Made by a program: the position numbers and the translations under genes
Shown here: positions 1 through 6,447 of the stretch, piece after piece
How positions within the stretch are numbered: position 1 is the stretch's first letter
Layout: the number at the start of each line of letters is the position of its first letter
Assembly: GCA_946886725.1 (NCBI GenBank)
Contig: CAMPJF010000053.1
Span: 1 to 7,355, forward strand
Origin: an uncultured Candidatus Saccharibacteria bacterium
GTDB taxonomy: Bacteria; Patescibacteria; Saccharimonadia; Saccharimonadales; UBA6022
Direction of reading: 5' to 3'
Length of the DNA: 7,355 nucleotides
Notes under the pieces: generated by a model
Databases searched by the model: none
Told to the model about the DNA's origin: nothing
The model's input: only the letters and a program-made list of their open reading frames with translations

Positions 1-1
1 C

Positions 2-88
2 TTTTCTAGCGAGGTAATTAATTTACCGGCCGACGAACTAAAAGACACGATTTGCCAGCTCTTCACCCAGGCTGAACTCTACAAGTAG
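2..88 (+). CDS. rnpA: Probable ribonuclease P protein component, C-terminal fragment (5' end outside window)
   Basis: An open frame enters from the left edge and ends at TAG 86-88, giving 28 residues that finish in PADELKDTICQLFTQAELYK. The pattern of a hydrophobic strand followed by a short helix with spaced leucines and a final (K/Q)A(G/E)L-like end is what the C-terminus of RnpA looks like. The main support is position: rnpA lies directly before yidC and jag in the conserved rpmH-rnpA-yidC-jag block found in most bacteria. RnpA is the small basic protein that binds the RNase P RNA and helps mature tRNA 5' ends. None of its diagnostic central RNR-type motif is inside the window, so the name is an inference from context. 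An unrelated small gene cannot be excluded. Confidence 0.6.
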   Translation, partial: FSSEVINLPADELKDTICQLFTQAELYK

Positions 89-98
89 TACCTATATC

Positions 99-107
99 TG
101 TTATAAT
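99..107 (+). promoter_or_regulatory. Extended -10 promoter for yidC-jag
   Basis: TGTTATAAT is a perfect extended -10 (TGn plus TATAAT) in the 49-bp gap after the rnpA stop. The region about 17 bp upstream, at the rnpA stop, shows no good -35, which fits an extended -10 promoter. Transcription would start near 114, giving a leader of about 24 nt that contains the yidC ribosome-binding site. yidC-jag can therefore be transcribed on its own as well as by read-through from rnpA. Confidence 0.6.
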
Positions 108-137
108 AAAGGAAAATAGAATTCTGGAGTTTTAAGC

Positions 138-1082
138 GTGAATATTTTCGATATATTAGTAGTTCAACCGATCTTTAACTTGCTGATCGGACTGTACAGT
201 ATTGTTCCTGGTGGAGATTTTGGCGTCAGCATTATTATCTTTACGATTTTAGTGCGCTTTGCGCTGTATCCACTTGTTAAAAAGCAGTTGCATCAAACGC
301 AGGCGATGAAAAAACTTCAACCACAGCTGGCAAAAATAAAAAAGCAAGCCAAAGGAAACAAGCAACTTGAAAGCATGCAAATGCTGGAGCTGTACAAGCA
401 GAATGGGGTTAATCCGTTCCGTTCTATTGGGATTTTGCTGATTCAGCTGCCTATCTTTATCGCACTGTATAGTGTGATCCAAATCTTTACGATCCACCGT
501 GATCAAATTGCCAAGTTTAGCTATGGCTTTATGGAGGGGGTAGTGCCAGTAAAGGAGCTTATCCAAAAACCAGATCAATTCAATGAAATGTTCCTTGGCT
601 TTGTCGACCTGACTAAAACGGCATTTACGACTGGTCACATTGACGTATTTTTGATTATCTTAGCGGTCATCGCGGCATATACGCAGTACGTGATGGGCAA
701 GCAAACAATGCCACATGCCGAGTCGAAAAAAGGTTTTCGTGAGATCATGGCTGAGGCTGCCGAAGGCAAGCAAGCTGATCAGGCGGAAATGAATGCCGTC
801 GTCATGACGAAAATGTTAAAAGTCATGCCATTCTTTATGTTCTTCATTATGATTAGTTTGCCGGGCGCACTCGCATTGTATTATGCGACATCCAATATCG
901 TCGGTGCGATTCAGCAGGCCATTTTATTGAAGAAAGACGAAGAAGAGCTGGAAGAAATCGCCGATGAGGCGCCAGTGACCACACATAAAAAAGCAACCGC
1001 AAAAGCCCGCCAAAAGTCCGCTCAGACAGCGACAATTACCCGGATTGAGGCAAAGGATACCCCAAAGAAAGCGAGGAAATAG
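138..1082 (+). CDS. yidC: Membrane protein insertase YidC/Oxa1 family
   Basis: YidC inserts proteins into the cytoplasmic membrane and helps them fold, alone or with SecYEG. The 314-residue protein lacks the large periplasmic domain of Gram-negative YidC and shows no lipobox cysteine near its start. Visible in order: hydrophobic segments at about 5-23 and 29-47 with the conserved hydrophilic-groove arginine R40 in ILVRFALYP; a charged cytoplasmic hairpin (about 50-92) containing QTQAMKKLQPQLAKIKKQ; the NGVNPF motif (89-94); a segment at about 97-117 with QLPIFIALY; another at 168-187; and the last pair at about 229-264 with LPGALALYYATSN. The tail (267-314) is first acidic, then rich in Lys/Arg/Ala, as in other forms that touch the ribosome. 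The start is GTG, supported by GGAG at 126-129 with 8 nt spacing. It overlaps jag by one base (TAGTG), so translation is probably coupled. Confidence 0.95.
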   Translation: MNIFDILVVQPIFNLLIGLYSIVPGGDFGVSIIIFTILVRFALYPLVKKQLHQTQAMKKLQPQLAKIKKQAKGNKQLESMQMLELYKQNGVNPFRSIGILLIQLPIFIALYSVIQIFTIHRDQIAKFSYGFMEGVVPVKELIQKPDQFNEMFLGFVDLTKTAFTTGHIDVFLIILAVIAAYTQYVMGKQTMPHAESKKGFREIMAEAAEGKQADQAEMNAVVMTKMLKVMPFFMFFIMISLPGALALYYATSNIVGAIQQAILLKKDEEELEEIADEAPVTTHKKATAKARQKSAQTATITRIEAKDTPKKARK

Positions 1083-1543
1083 TGAACGCCCAAGAGTCAG
1101 TTGATTTTGCAAAGAAGTATCTCGAGGATACATTATCGTTCTTTGGTATTAATGCAGCCGTTCATGCAGATTGCCACGAGGAAGTTATCGAGCTTTCCGT
1201 TTCATCAACAGAGTTGAATAGTATTTTAATCGGTAAGAACGCCGAGACGCTGCGTAGCTTGCAGTATGTTATTTCAACGACGCTGCGTAACAAGGGTGCG
1301 CAGCTAACCCGAGTGAACGTTGATATTGGTGACTACAAAAAACAACGTGCCGAAAAGCTAGCGGCTCAAGCTCGCGAATGGATCGAAGAAGTTCGTCGAA
1401 CTGGCGATACTTACGTCGGTAATCTTAACGCCGCTGACCGACGCGTCGTACACCATGTCGCCAGTGAATACGAAGACGTCCATAGTTTTTCTGAAGGCGA
1501 AGGACGAGAACGTCGGATAATCATTGCCCAAAAAAGCTCATAG
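1082..1543 (+). CDS. jag: KhpB/Jag RNA-binding protein (KH and R3H domains, no Jag-N domain)
   Basis: Jag (KhpB, also called EloR) is an RNA-binding protein linked to cell elongation and division in Firmicutes; in this lineage its role is unknown. The 153-residue protein has a KH domain at about 35-82, with LIGKNAETLRSLQYV at the nucleic-acid-binding loop, and a C-terminal R3H domain with the R-x3-H motif in RRVVH (R120, H124) and a closing GRERRIII strand. The N-terminal Jag-N domain of the roughly 208-residue Bacillus protein is absent, since the KH region begins after only about 30 residues. The second glycine of the KH GxxG loop is alanine here (G51-K52-N53-A54). The start is GTG at 1082, with GAGG at 1073-1076 as ribosome-binding site, and it shares one base with the yidC stop. 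The two genes form one transcription unit ending in a hairpin terminator. Confidence 0.92.
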   Translation: MNAQESVDFAKKYLEDTLSFFGINAAVHADCHEEVIELSVSSTELNSILIGKNAETLRSLQYVISTTLRNKGAQLTRVNVDIGDYKKQRAEKLAAQAREWIEEVRRTGDTYVGNLNAADRRVVHHVASEYEDVHSFSEGEGRERRIIIAQKSS

Positions 1544-1560
1544 TTGAATCTATAGAATCA

Positions 1561-1593
1561 AAAATAACTCCGCATCAGTGGAGTTATTTTTTT
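1561..1593 (+). terminator. Rho-independent terminator of yidC-jag, probably bidirectional
   Basis: AAAATAACTCC (1561-1571) pairs perfectly with GGAGTTATTTT (1580-1590). A further G-U and C-G pair can close an ATCA tetraloop. A run of seven T follows the stem (1587-1593). On the - strand the same hairpin ends in TTATTTTTG, a weaker U-tract that could also stop the convergent glycosyltransferase transcript. The last codons and TAA stop (1584-1586) of that gene lie inside the right arm. Confidence 0.9.
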
Positions 1594-2672
1594 AAGGCGC
1601 TCATATATACGGCGTGGGTTTGTTCGGCCATGCGGCGCCACGAGTACTGCTTTATGCGCTCGAAGCCTTTTGCTATTAGCTCATCTCGGCGCACGGGATC
1701 AGATAGAATGTCTTCAACTGCGCGCGCTATATCGACGCTATCGGTCGGATTGAAGTAATGGGCGGCGTCGCCGTACACCTCGGGTAAGCACGTTGCGTTG
1801 CTGCTGGCGACCGGAGCGCCGTAAGTCATCGCTTCGAGGCCGGGTAAGCCAAATCCTTCCATAAGCGAGGGAAAGACGTATGCTTGGCAATTTTTAAACA
1901 GCCAGGCTAACTGATCATCATCGACAAACCCTGTGAAAAGGATATTTTTATACCCTTTTTCATTAAAATACGCTTCCGTCTTTAGGGCGGAGGCACTTTT
2001 GTTACCCACTAAAATCAAACCAAGGTCGGGGTGTGTCTCTAGGAGCTTTTGATGGGCGTCACCTAATCGTTTAATGTTTTTATAGTCGCTTTGTTGTCCG
2101 ACGTACATAATAAATTCTTTGAATGGTTGATTATAAGGTTTTATATCTCCCTCGACAGCGTCAGCCGCTTCGTAAGTAGTAGTGATCTTACTTATTGGAA
2201 CACCAAGGCGGGCGCTGACATCAAGCCGAACGTATTCGGTTGGCGTAATAATGTGGCGGCTCTTTCGAGCGGCAATCGTAAAAACAAAACGCCCGATAAA
2301 CTGTTTTGCGTGAAAGACAAGCCAGTTCTTGTCGGAATTGTAGGTATCTAACAGCGTAAGGTCGTGAAATGTCGTGACGACTGCGCCCTTATATGCAATT
2401 GGCTGCTGTGGCATACAAAAATGCACAAGGTCAGGACTGAGGTTATCAAGAAGCTTTTTAAATCCCTTTTGCTCATCAAGCGAATAATTTTTAAAATCAG
2501 CGGGCTTGACGGTAAAGTTACTGGCCGTGGGGATCCAGTAAGATAGGTCTTTTGTCGGAACAAGAACCGTATAGTCGTTAGTGGTGTCGACCTGTTGCAG
2601 GTAGTGAAGGAGACGCTTAACGTAGGTGCCGGTGGTGGAATGGATAATTCGGGCGTCAATAACGATATGCAT
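1584..2672 (-). CDS. GT4-family (GT-B fold) glycosyltransferase
   Basis: The 362-residue protein matches the GT4 retaining glycosyltransferase family in length and layout. The N-terminal acceptor half starts with the strand MHIVIDARII and a TGTYVKRLL loop and contains TTFHDLTLLD (H103). The C-terminal donor half contains EFIMYVGQQSDYKN with K198 at the phosphate-binding position, LILVGN, NILFTGFVDDDQL, and the nucleotide-sugar EX7E signature EGFGLPGLE (E272, E280), then ATCLPEVYGDAA. The MHIVIDAR start and TTFHDL resemble mannosyltransferase/rhamnosyltransferase-like enzymes, but donor and acceptor cannot be read from sequence. No membrane segment or signal is seen, so it should act on the cytoplasmic face. 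It is the last gene of a block with gtrB- and gtrA-like genes, 18 nt after the second gtrA. Its start has only a weak AGAAG ribosome-binding site, and a TATACT (complement of 2683-2688) sits 10 nt before the ATG. Its stop lies inside the jag terminator. Confidence 0.9.
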   Translation of the reverse strand: MHIVIDARIIHSTTGTYVKRLLHYLQQVDTTNDYTVLVPTKDLSYWIPTASNFTVKPADFKNYSLDEQKGFKKLLDNLSPDLVHFCMPQQPIAYKGAVVTTFHDLTLLDTYNSDKNWLVFHAKQFIGRFVFTIAARKSRHIITPTEYVRLDVSARLGVPISKITTTYEAADAVEGDIKPYNQPFKEFIMYVGQQSDYKNIKRLGDAHQKLLETHPDLGLILVGNKSASALKTEAYFNEKGYKNILFTGFVDDDQLAWLFKNCQAYVFPSLMEGFGLPGLEAMTYGAPVASSNATCLPEVYGDAAHYFNPTDSVDIARAVEDILSDPVRRDELIAKGFERIKQYSWRRMAEQTHAVYMSALKK

Positions 2673-2690
2673 AACTACTTCTAGTATACG

Positions 2691-3110
2691 TCACTTCTTT
2701 TTATTGAACACTACGCGCGTATAAAATAGATAATTCCAGGTAAACGTGGCGATAGAGGCGAGAAGTTTTGCGATGATAATGACCAATATACCTGTTACGC
2801 CGAAATCACGAATAATCGGCTCTAGTAACCACATCAAGGCTGGTTGCAAGATCCAGATGCCCGACAGGGTAACGAGAATGAATTTTAGTGCTTCGTGCTT
2901 AATGTGGTGATCGGGTGTTTTGAATGCGTATTTTTTGCTTGCAAAAAAGCTAAAGACAAAAGAGATCGAGGTTGATATAAAGTTGCCGCCGATAAGGGGG
3001 AGGTGAAAGATGCTTGTTAGTACGAGGAGTATGGCAAAGTCAATTGCCGTGCTAATACTACTGACCAGGCTAAACCGTATTTTCCGTGGGGTGATCTTAA
3101 AATTGACCAT
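2691..3110 (-). CDS. GtrA-like four-helix membrane protein, second copy
   Basis: GtrA-family proteins are small four-helix membrane proteins thought to help translocate polyprenyl-phosphate-linked sugars, usually working with a GtrB-type transferase. This 139-residue protein shows the family layout: a short basic N-terminus, helices at about 12-34 and 37-57, the loop SFFASKKYAF, a third helix around 73-95, a fourth around 105-125, and the C-terminal WNYLFYTRVVF. The reading frame is open to an ATG at 3164, but the extra 18 residues lie inside the upstream gtrA gene and do not look like the family. ATG 3110 is preferred; it lies 2 nt after the upstream TAA (3113-3115). It ends in TGA. It is a diverged paralogue of its neighbour: the FSFFA(S/N)KKY motif and a shared 15-nt stretch (2941-2955 and 3366-3380) show the relation. 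Such proteins also occur next to other glycosyltransferases, so the exact substrate is open. Confidence 0.88.
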   Translation of the reverse strand: MVNFKITPRKIRFSLVSSISTAIDFAILLVLTSIFHLPLIGGNFISTSISFVFSFFASKKYAFKTPDHHIKHEALKFILVTLSGIWILQPALMWLLEPIIRDFGVTGILVIIIAKLLASIATFTWNYLFYTRVVFNKKK

Positions 3111-3112
3111 TA

Positions 3113-3523
3113 TTATTTTTGCCCGTGTCGAAATACCAGTCGGGAATAAAGGGTGTAATTCCACACCATCGTAACCCCGGTAGCGATGAGCTTGCTAATG
3201 AATAATGCGACATCTTCAGATGGTGTATATAGTGCGGTGACGGGCGTTAGAAGTGCAATGACAACCGTCTGTAATACCCATAATCCAAACAAAGTCACTG
3301 CAATAAACAAAACGATTTCTCGTCGAATATCAGTGCCAGCTGTTTGAAACGTGTACTTTTTATTGGCAAAAAAGCTAAAGCAAAAGGCGATTGTCGTCGA
3401 GAGAATGTTGGCGGTGATAACCGGTAAGCCTAGTGCTTTGAATATAAACAATAAACAAAAATCAAGTAAGGTGTTAAATCCGCCAACTGCTAAAAAACGA
3501 AGCTTTTGTCGGCTATTTTGCAT
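3113..3523 (-). CDS. GtrA-like four-helix membrane protein, first copy
   Basis: This 136-residue protein has the GtrA (PF04138-type) signature: FLAVGGFNTLLDF in helix 1 (about 9-30) with N17 and D21, then helix 2 (35-53) leading into FSFFANKKYTF, helix 3 (about 70-93), helix 4 (about 107-128) and the end WNYTLYSRLVF. The proposed role, from the family, is flipping or presenting the lipid-linked sugar made by the GtrB-type enzyme encoded just upstream. The frame is open further (ATG at 3604 and 3544), but those starts lie inside gtrB. ATG 3523, overlapping the gtrB stop by 11 nt, gives the family's usual short N-terminus; a modest GAAAG lies upstream, and ATG 3544 is an acceptable alternative. 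Overlap with gtrB on one side and a 2-nt gap to the second gtrA on the other point to coupled translation and matched amounts. Confidence 0.9.
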   Translation of the reverse strand: MQNSRQKLRFLAVGGFNTLLDFCLLFIFKALGLPVITANILSTTIAFCFSFFANKKYTFQTAGTDIRREIVLFIAVTLFGLWVLQTVVIALLTPVTALYTPSEDVALFISKLIATGVTMVWNYTLYSRLVFRHGQK

Positions 3524-4463
3524 CACGACTTTCGCGGTATTCATCGATAAAATAAAGCGGACGGTTCTTTGTTTCGTTAAATATGCGACCGATATATTCA
3601 CCAATAATTCCTAACGATAGTAACTGAACGCCGCCCAAGAAAAGTACGACAGCCATAATTGACGAATAGCCTTCGCCAGTTGAAACACCAAAAAACGGCC
3701 GAATTAACAGATAAAGGATATAAATAAACGCACTGACGGACACGACGATACCCAGCACTGATGACGCGCGCAGTGGAGCGGTCGTGAACGAAGTAATGCC
3801 ATCTACCGCTAAATTAAATAGTTTAATATAATTCCATTTTGTTTCACCGGCCATGCGCGGATCGCGGTCGTAAGTGATTTCTTTTTTCTTATAACCAATC
3901 CAGCTGAACATGCCCTTCGTGTAGCGCTCGCTTTCGCGGAACTGCCGCAGGGCCATGACGCAGCGACGGCTCAGCAGGCGAAAGTCGCCGGTATCCTGCT
4001 GGATAGGAATATGAGTGGATTTTTGCAGTGTCCGGTAAAATAACGTCGACGTCGTCTTCTTGAGCCAACTTTCGCCGGCGCGGTTGCGACGCTGTGCGTA
4101 AACATCATCATATCCGTCTTCCCAATGCTTGATCATCTGGGGGATAAGTTCGGGTGGATCTTGCAGGTCGGCATCGATAATGACGGTCGCATCGCCATTG
4201 GCGTGGTCGAGGCCGGCGAGCATGGCGGTTTCTTTGCCGAAATTACGCGATAAATTAATGTAGGCGACACGAGGATCTTTTTCGGCGTACGATTTAATAA
4301 TGTGTAACGTCTTATCGCGACTGCCGTCGTTCACGAACAAGAACTCAAAGGCGTATTGTTTTGTCTCGCCGGCAAGCTTGTACAGTCGCTCATATAGGTG
4401 GCGAAGCACCTCTTGTTCATTAAAAGCAGGCACAAGGATAGTGATTTTTTTTCGCGATGTCAT
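3513..4463 (-). CDS. GtrB/DPM1-like polyprenyl-phosphate glycosyltransferase (GT2) with two C-terminal membrane helices
   Basis: The 316-residue protein has the size and order of GtrB/YfdH-type enzymes, which transfer a sugar (often glucose) from a nucleotide donor to undecaprenyl phosphate on the cytoplasmic face. The N-terminal GT-A domain shows ITILVPAFNE (8-16), FLFVNDGSRDKT (D46), LSRNFGKETAMLAGLDHA (71-88) and the metal-binding DADLQDPPE with D97 and D99. DTGDFRLLSRR (157-167) and RYTKGMFSWIGY (180-191) are the later catalytic and acceptor-side motifs. Hydrophobic segments at about 233-258 and 267-290 anchor the C-terminus. A gtrA gene overlaps its 3' end by 11 nt, the classic gtrA/gtrB pairing. 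The ATG at 4463 has no ribosome-binding site but lies 8 nt after a perfect extended -10, so a leaderless message is likely. The sugar cannot be determined from sequence. Confidence 0.93.
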   Translation of the reverse strand: MTSRKKITILVPAFNEQEVLRHLYERLYKLAGETKQYAFEFLFVNDGSRDKTLHIIKSYAEKDPRVAYINLSRNFGKETAMLAGLDHANGDATVIIDADLQDPPELIPQMIKHWEDGYDDVYAQRRNRAGESWLKKTTSTLFYRTLQKSTHIPIQQDTGDFRLLSRRCVMALRQFRESERYTKGMFSWIGYKKKEITYDRDPRMAGETKWNYIKLFNLAVDGITSFTTAPLRASSVLGIVVSVSAFIYILYLLIRPFFGVSTGEGYSSIMAVVLFLGGVQLLSLGIIGEYIGRIFNETKNRPLYFIDEYRESRDAK

Positions 4464-4471
4464 TAGATTCT

Positions 4472-4480
4472 ATTATACCA
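4472..4480 (-). promoter_or_regulatory. Extended -10 promoter of gtrB-gtrA-gtrA-GT4 block
   Basis: On the - strand TGGTATAAT is a perfect extended -10. Only 8 nt separate it from the gtrB ATG, so transcription should start at or within 1-2 nt of the start codon. No convincing -35 is visible at the expected distance, which would fall on the sucD stop. Two short palindromes lie just upstream in the spacer and -35 area. Confidence 0.6.
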
Positions 4481-4500
4481 CCGCCGGTGATAGTCGACTA
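4479..4500. repeat. Two adjacent short palindromes in the gtrB promoter
   Basis: CACCG-C-CGGTG (4479-4489) and the perfect 10-bp palindrome TAGTCGACTA (4491-4500) lie next to each other upstream of the gtrB -10; the second contains the sucD stop codon. They could form a small hairpin in the sucD transcript or bind a dimeric regulator. There is no T-run, so this is not an ordinary terminator. Chance occurrence is possible at this length. Confidence 0.35.
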
Positions 4501-5355
4501 TTCGACGGCGTTAATCAAGTCTACGATGCTGTCTTTGGTGGTGATACCGGCGGTCTTAAACGCATCCGTTTTTGCACTCGCTGATTCATCGTCGCTTCCT
4601 AAAATTGCGCCAGCATGGCCTAACTGAACGCCAGCAGGAGCATGATGGCCGGCGATGTAGCCAAAGATTGGTTTGGTGATATGTTTTTTGACGTGCTCGG
4701 CTGCAGCTAATTCATCGGTGCCACCAATCTCACCAATCATTACGATACTAGTGACGTCTGGGTCGTTTTGAAATAGATCAAGACATTCAATGAAGCCAGT
4801 GCCGCGCACAGGATCACCACCAATACCGATGACGTACTTTTGTCCAATCCCGCGAGCAGTTAATCCCGCCATCGCTTCGTAGGTGAGTGTGCCAGACCGA
4901 CTGACAATACCAACCGTCCCGGGTAACCCCATACTGTCGGGGATAATCCCCAATTTATTAACGCCGGGTAGTAATATGCCCGGGCAGTTAGGTCCAATCA
5001 ATACGGATGACTCCCCTGCTATCCGTTGTTTAATTTGCAACATATCATGCACGGGAACGCCCTCGGTAATACAGATAATCAGTGGGATTTTAGCGGAAAT
5101 TGCTTCTAATATAGCCGCTTTGGCAAATGGCGCTGGTACAAATATTATGCTGATATCTACCACGTGGTTTTGCTGGACATCAGCTATCGAACTGTACACA
5201 GGAATGCCATCAACCATCTCGCCGGCTTTATTGGGTGAGGTACCCGCGACGACATTCGTTCCAGCCGATTTCATGGCTTTGGCATGGAAAGATCCTTGCC
5301 CGCCAGTGATTCCTTGGACAATAACGTTTTTTGCAGCGAATAGTTCTTTATTCAT
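4498..5355 (-). CDS. sucD: Succinyl-CoA synthetase alpha subunit
   Basis: Succinyl-CoA synthetase interconverts succinyl-CoA, ADP (or GDP) and phosphate with succinate, CoA and ATP (or GTP). The alpha subunit binds CoA and carries the histidine that is phosphorylated. The 285-residue length fits SucD (about 290). Seen in order: the CoA-binding Rossmann start VIVQGITGGQGSFHAKAM (11-28), GTSPNKAG (38-45), IFVPAPFAKAAI (71-82), CITEGVP (95-101), GPNCPGI (121-127), SRSGTLTYE (152-160), GIGGDPVRGT (177-186), IGEIGG (207-212) and the active-site GHAGAI with phospho-histidine H247. All catalytic motifs are intact, so it should be active. The start overlaps the sucC end by 8 nt and has GAGG (complement of 5362-5365) 6 nt before the ATG. 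It stops 34 nt before gtrB with no clear terminator, so some read-through into the glycan genes is likely. Confidence 0.95.
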   Translation of the reverse strand: MNKELFAAKNVIVQGITGGQGSFHAKAMKSAGTNVVAGTSPNKAGEMVDGIPVYSSIADVQQNHVVDISIIFVPAPFAKAAILEAISAKIPLIICITEGVPVHDMLQIKQRIAGESSVLIGPNCPGILLPGVNKLGIIPDSMGLPGTVGIVSRSGTLTYEAMAGLTARGIGQKYVIGIGGDPVRGTGFIECLDLFQNDPDVTSIVMIGEIGGTDELAAAEHVKKHITKPIFGYIAGHHAPAGVQLGHAGAILGSDDESASAKTDAFKTAGITTKDSIVDLINAVE

Positions 5356-6418
5356 GACTTACCTCTTTCGCGGCACGCAAGCATTCTTCTAGTGTTGCTA
5401 GAATGGCGATATTTTCTTTCGCAAGCAGTGCAGCTGCAGCGTCATAATTTGTTCCTGCCAAGCGAATGAACAACGGGGGTAGATCTTTCATTTGGCTTTT
5501 GGCGGTAATAATTGCTTTTGCAACTTCGTCACATCTGGTGATGCCGGCAAAAATATTAATAACAATAGCATGGATATGATTGAACTCCATGATACGTTCA
5601 AAGGCAGACAAGACGCTGGCGGCATTGGCGCCACCTCCGATATCTAAAAAGTTAGCAGGCCTCATGCCGGCAGTTGCAACCGCATCAACCGTTGCCATTG
5701 CTAGGCCGGCGCCATTTGCGATTGTCGCAACCGTTCCTTTTTCGTCTAGCACAACAAAATTAGCGTTCGTTGGCTTTTCTTCAAAATTCCATTCAGGGTG
5801 GCGAAAGGTGGCCGCGTTATCGAGCTCTATTTTGCAGTCACCGGCAACTAATTTATTGTTAACGGTTAGAACCAATGGGTTAATTTCTAGTAGCGTGGCA
5901 TCATTCTTCGTAAAGCAGCGGTAGGTGCGTTCGATAATATCTTGCAAAGCAAAGGTTTGGCCAGGTAAGTCAAGATATTCCGCTAATTGCTCGCCGGCTT
6001 GATCGGCGTTTTTATTGGTAACAGTGGTGCGCAAAAAACTAGCATGATCGTTCAATTCTACTTCAACGCCGCCGTTCGTATGAGCGACTAGTTCGATACA
6101 GGCGTCTGTTTTATTGATAACGAATGAAAAATAATATTCATTTTTAATATCGAGCTTTTCTTCGGCTAGAATGGCGTTTGGCTTAAAGCCACGAATATCT
6201 AGTTCGAATAACTTGTCAGTCGTCATAGTCACGTCTTCTGGCTTCTCAACAATAACAATACCGCCTAGTTTGCCGCGGCCGCCAATCGGCACCTGTGATT
6301 TTAGAACAATAGGCAATGCTAATTCAGGGGTGTATTCCCGCGTAATTACCTGCGCATTCGGAACGGGTACGCCGGCGCTGCGAAGAATGGTTTTCGCCTC
6401 ATATTCAAGAAGTCTCAT
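5348..6418 (-). CDS. sucC: Succinyl-CoA synthetase beta subunit (short form)
   Basis: The beta subunit binds the nucleotide through an ATP-grasp domain and carries succinate-binding residues. Visible motifs: MRLLEYEAKTIL at the start, KSQVPIGGRGKLGG (40-53, usually QVHAGGRGKAGG), EYYFSFV (94-100), LLEINPLV with metal ligands E178 and N180, D194 of GDCK, NGAGLAMAT (235-243), ANFLDIGGGA (255-264), NIFAGITRCD (288-297) and RLAGTN near the end. At 356 residues it is about 30 shorter than E. coli SucC; by recalled alignment the loss is in loops around 121-145 and 208-221, not in the core. The frame extends to a GTG at 6454, but those 12 residues lie partly in a hairpin and are unlike the family, so ATG 6418 is chosen. 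No ribosome-binding site precedes it; weak -10-like sequences lie within about 10 nt, so the message may be leaderless. Nucleotide preference (ATP or GTP) was not determined. Confidence 0.94.
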   Translation of the reverse strand: MRLLEYEAKTILRSAGVPVPNAQVITREYTPELALPIVLKSQVPIGGRGKLGGIVIVEKPEDVTMTTDKLFELDIRGFKPNAILAEEKLDIKNEYYFSFVINKTDACIELVAHTNGGVEVELNDHASFLRTTVTNKNADQAGEQLAEYLDLPGQTFALQDIIERTYRCFTKNDATLLEINPLVLTVNNKLVAGDCKIELDNAATFRHPEWNFEEKPTNANFVVLDEKGTVATIANGAGLAMATVDAVATAGMRPANFLDIGGGANAASVLSAFERIMEFNHIHAIVINIFAGITRCDEVAKAIITAKSQMKDLPPLFIRLAGTNYDAAAALLAKENIAILATLEECLRAAKEVSHE

Positions 6419-6447
6419 ATAAATAATGGTACACCGAAAATAGCGAA

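Noticed and set aside
249..638. 129-residue open frame antisense to yidC
   Set aside because: The opposite frame encodes clear YidC motifs including R40 and NGVNPF, so this is a by-product of codon use.
2691..3164. Longer start for the second gtrA (ATG 3164)
   Set aside because: The extra 18 residues would overlap the upstream gtrA by 52 nt and are not hydrophobic or family-like. ATG 3110, just after the upstream stop, fits better.
4883..5392. 169-residue open frame on the + strand
   Set aside because: It lies wholly antisense to sucD and the sucC end. The protein has no recognisable motif and the sucD frame has every catalytic motif, so it is a shadow frame.
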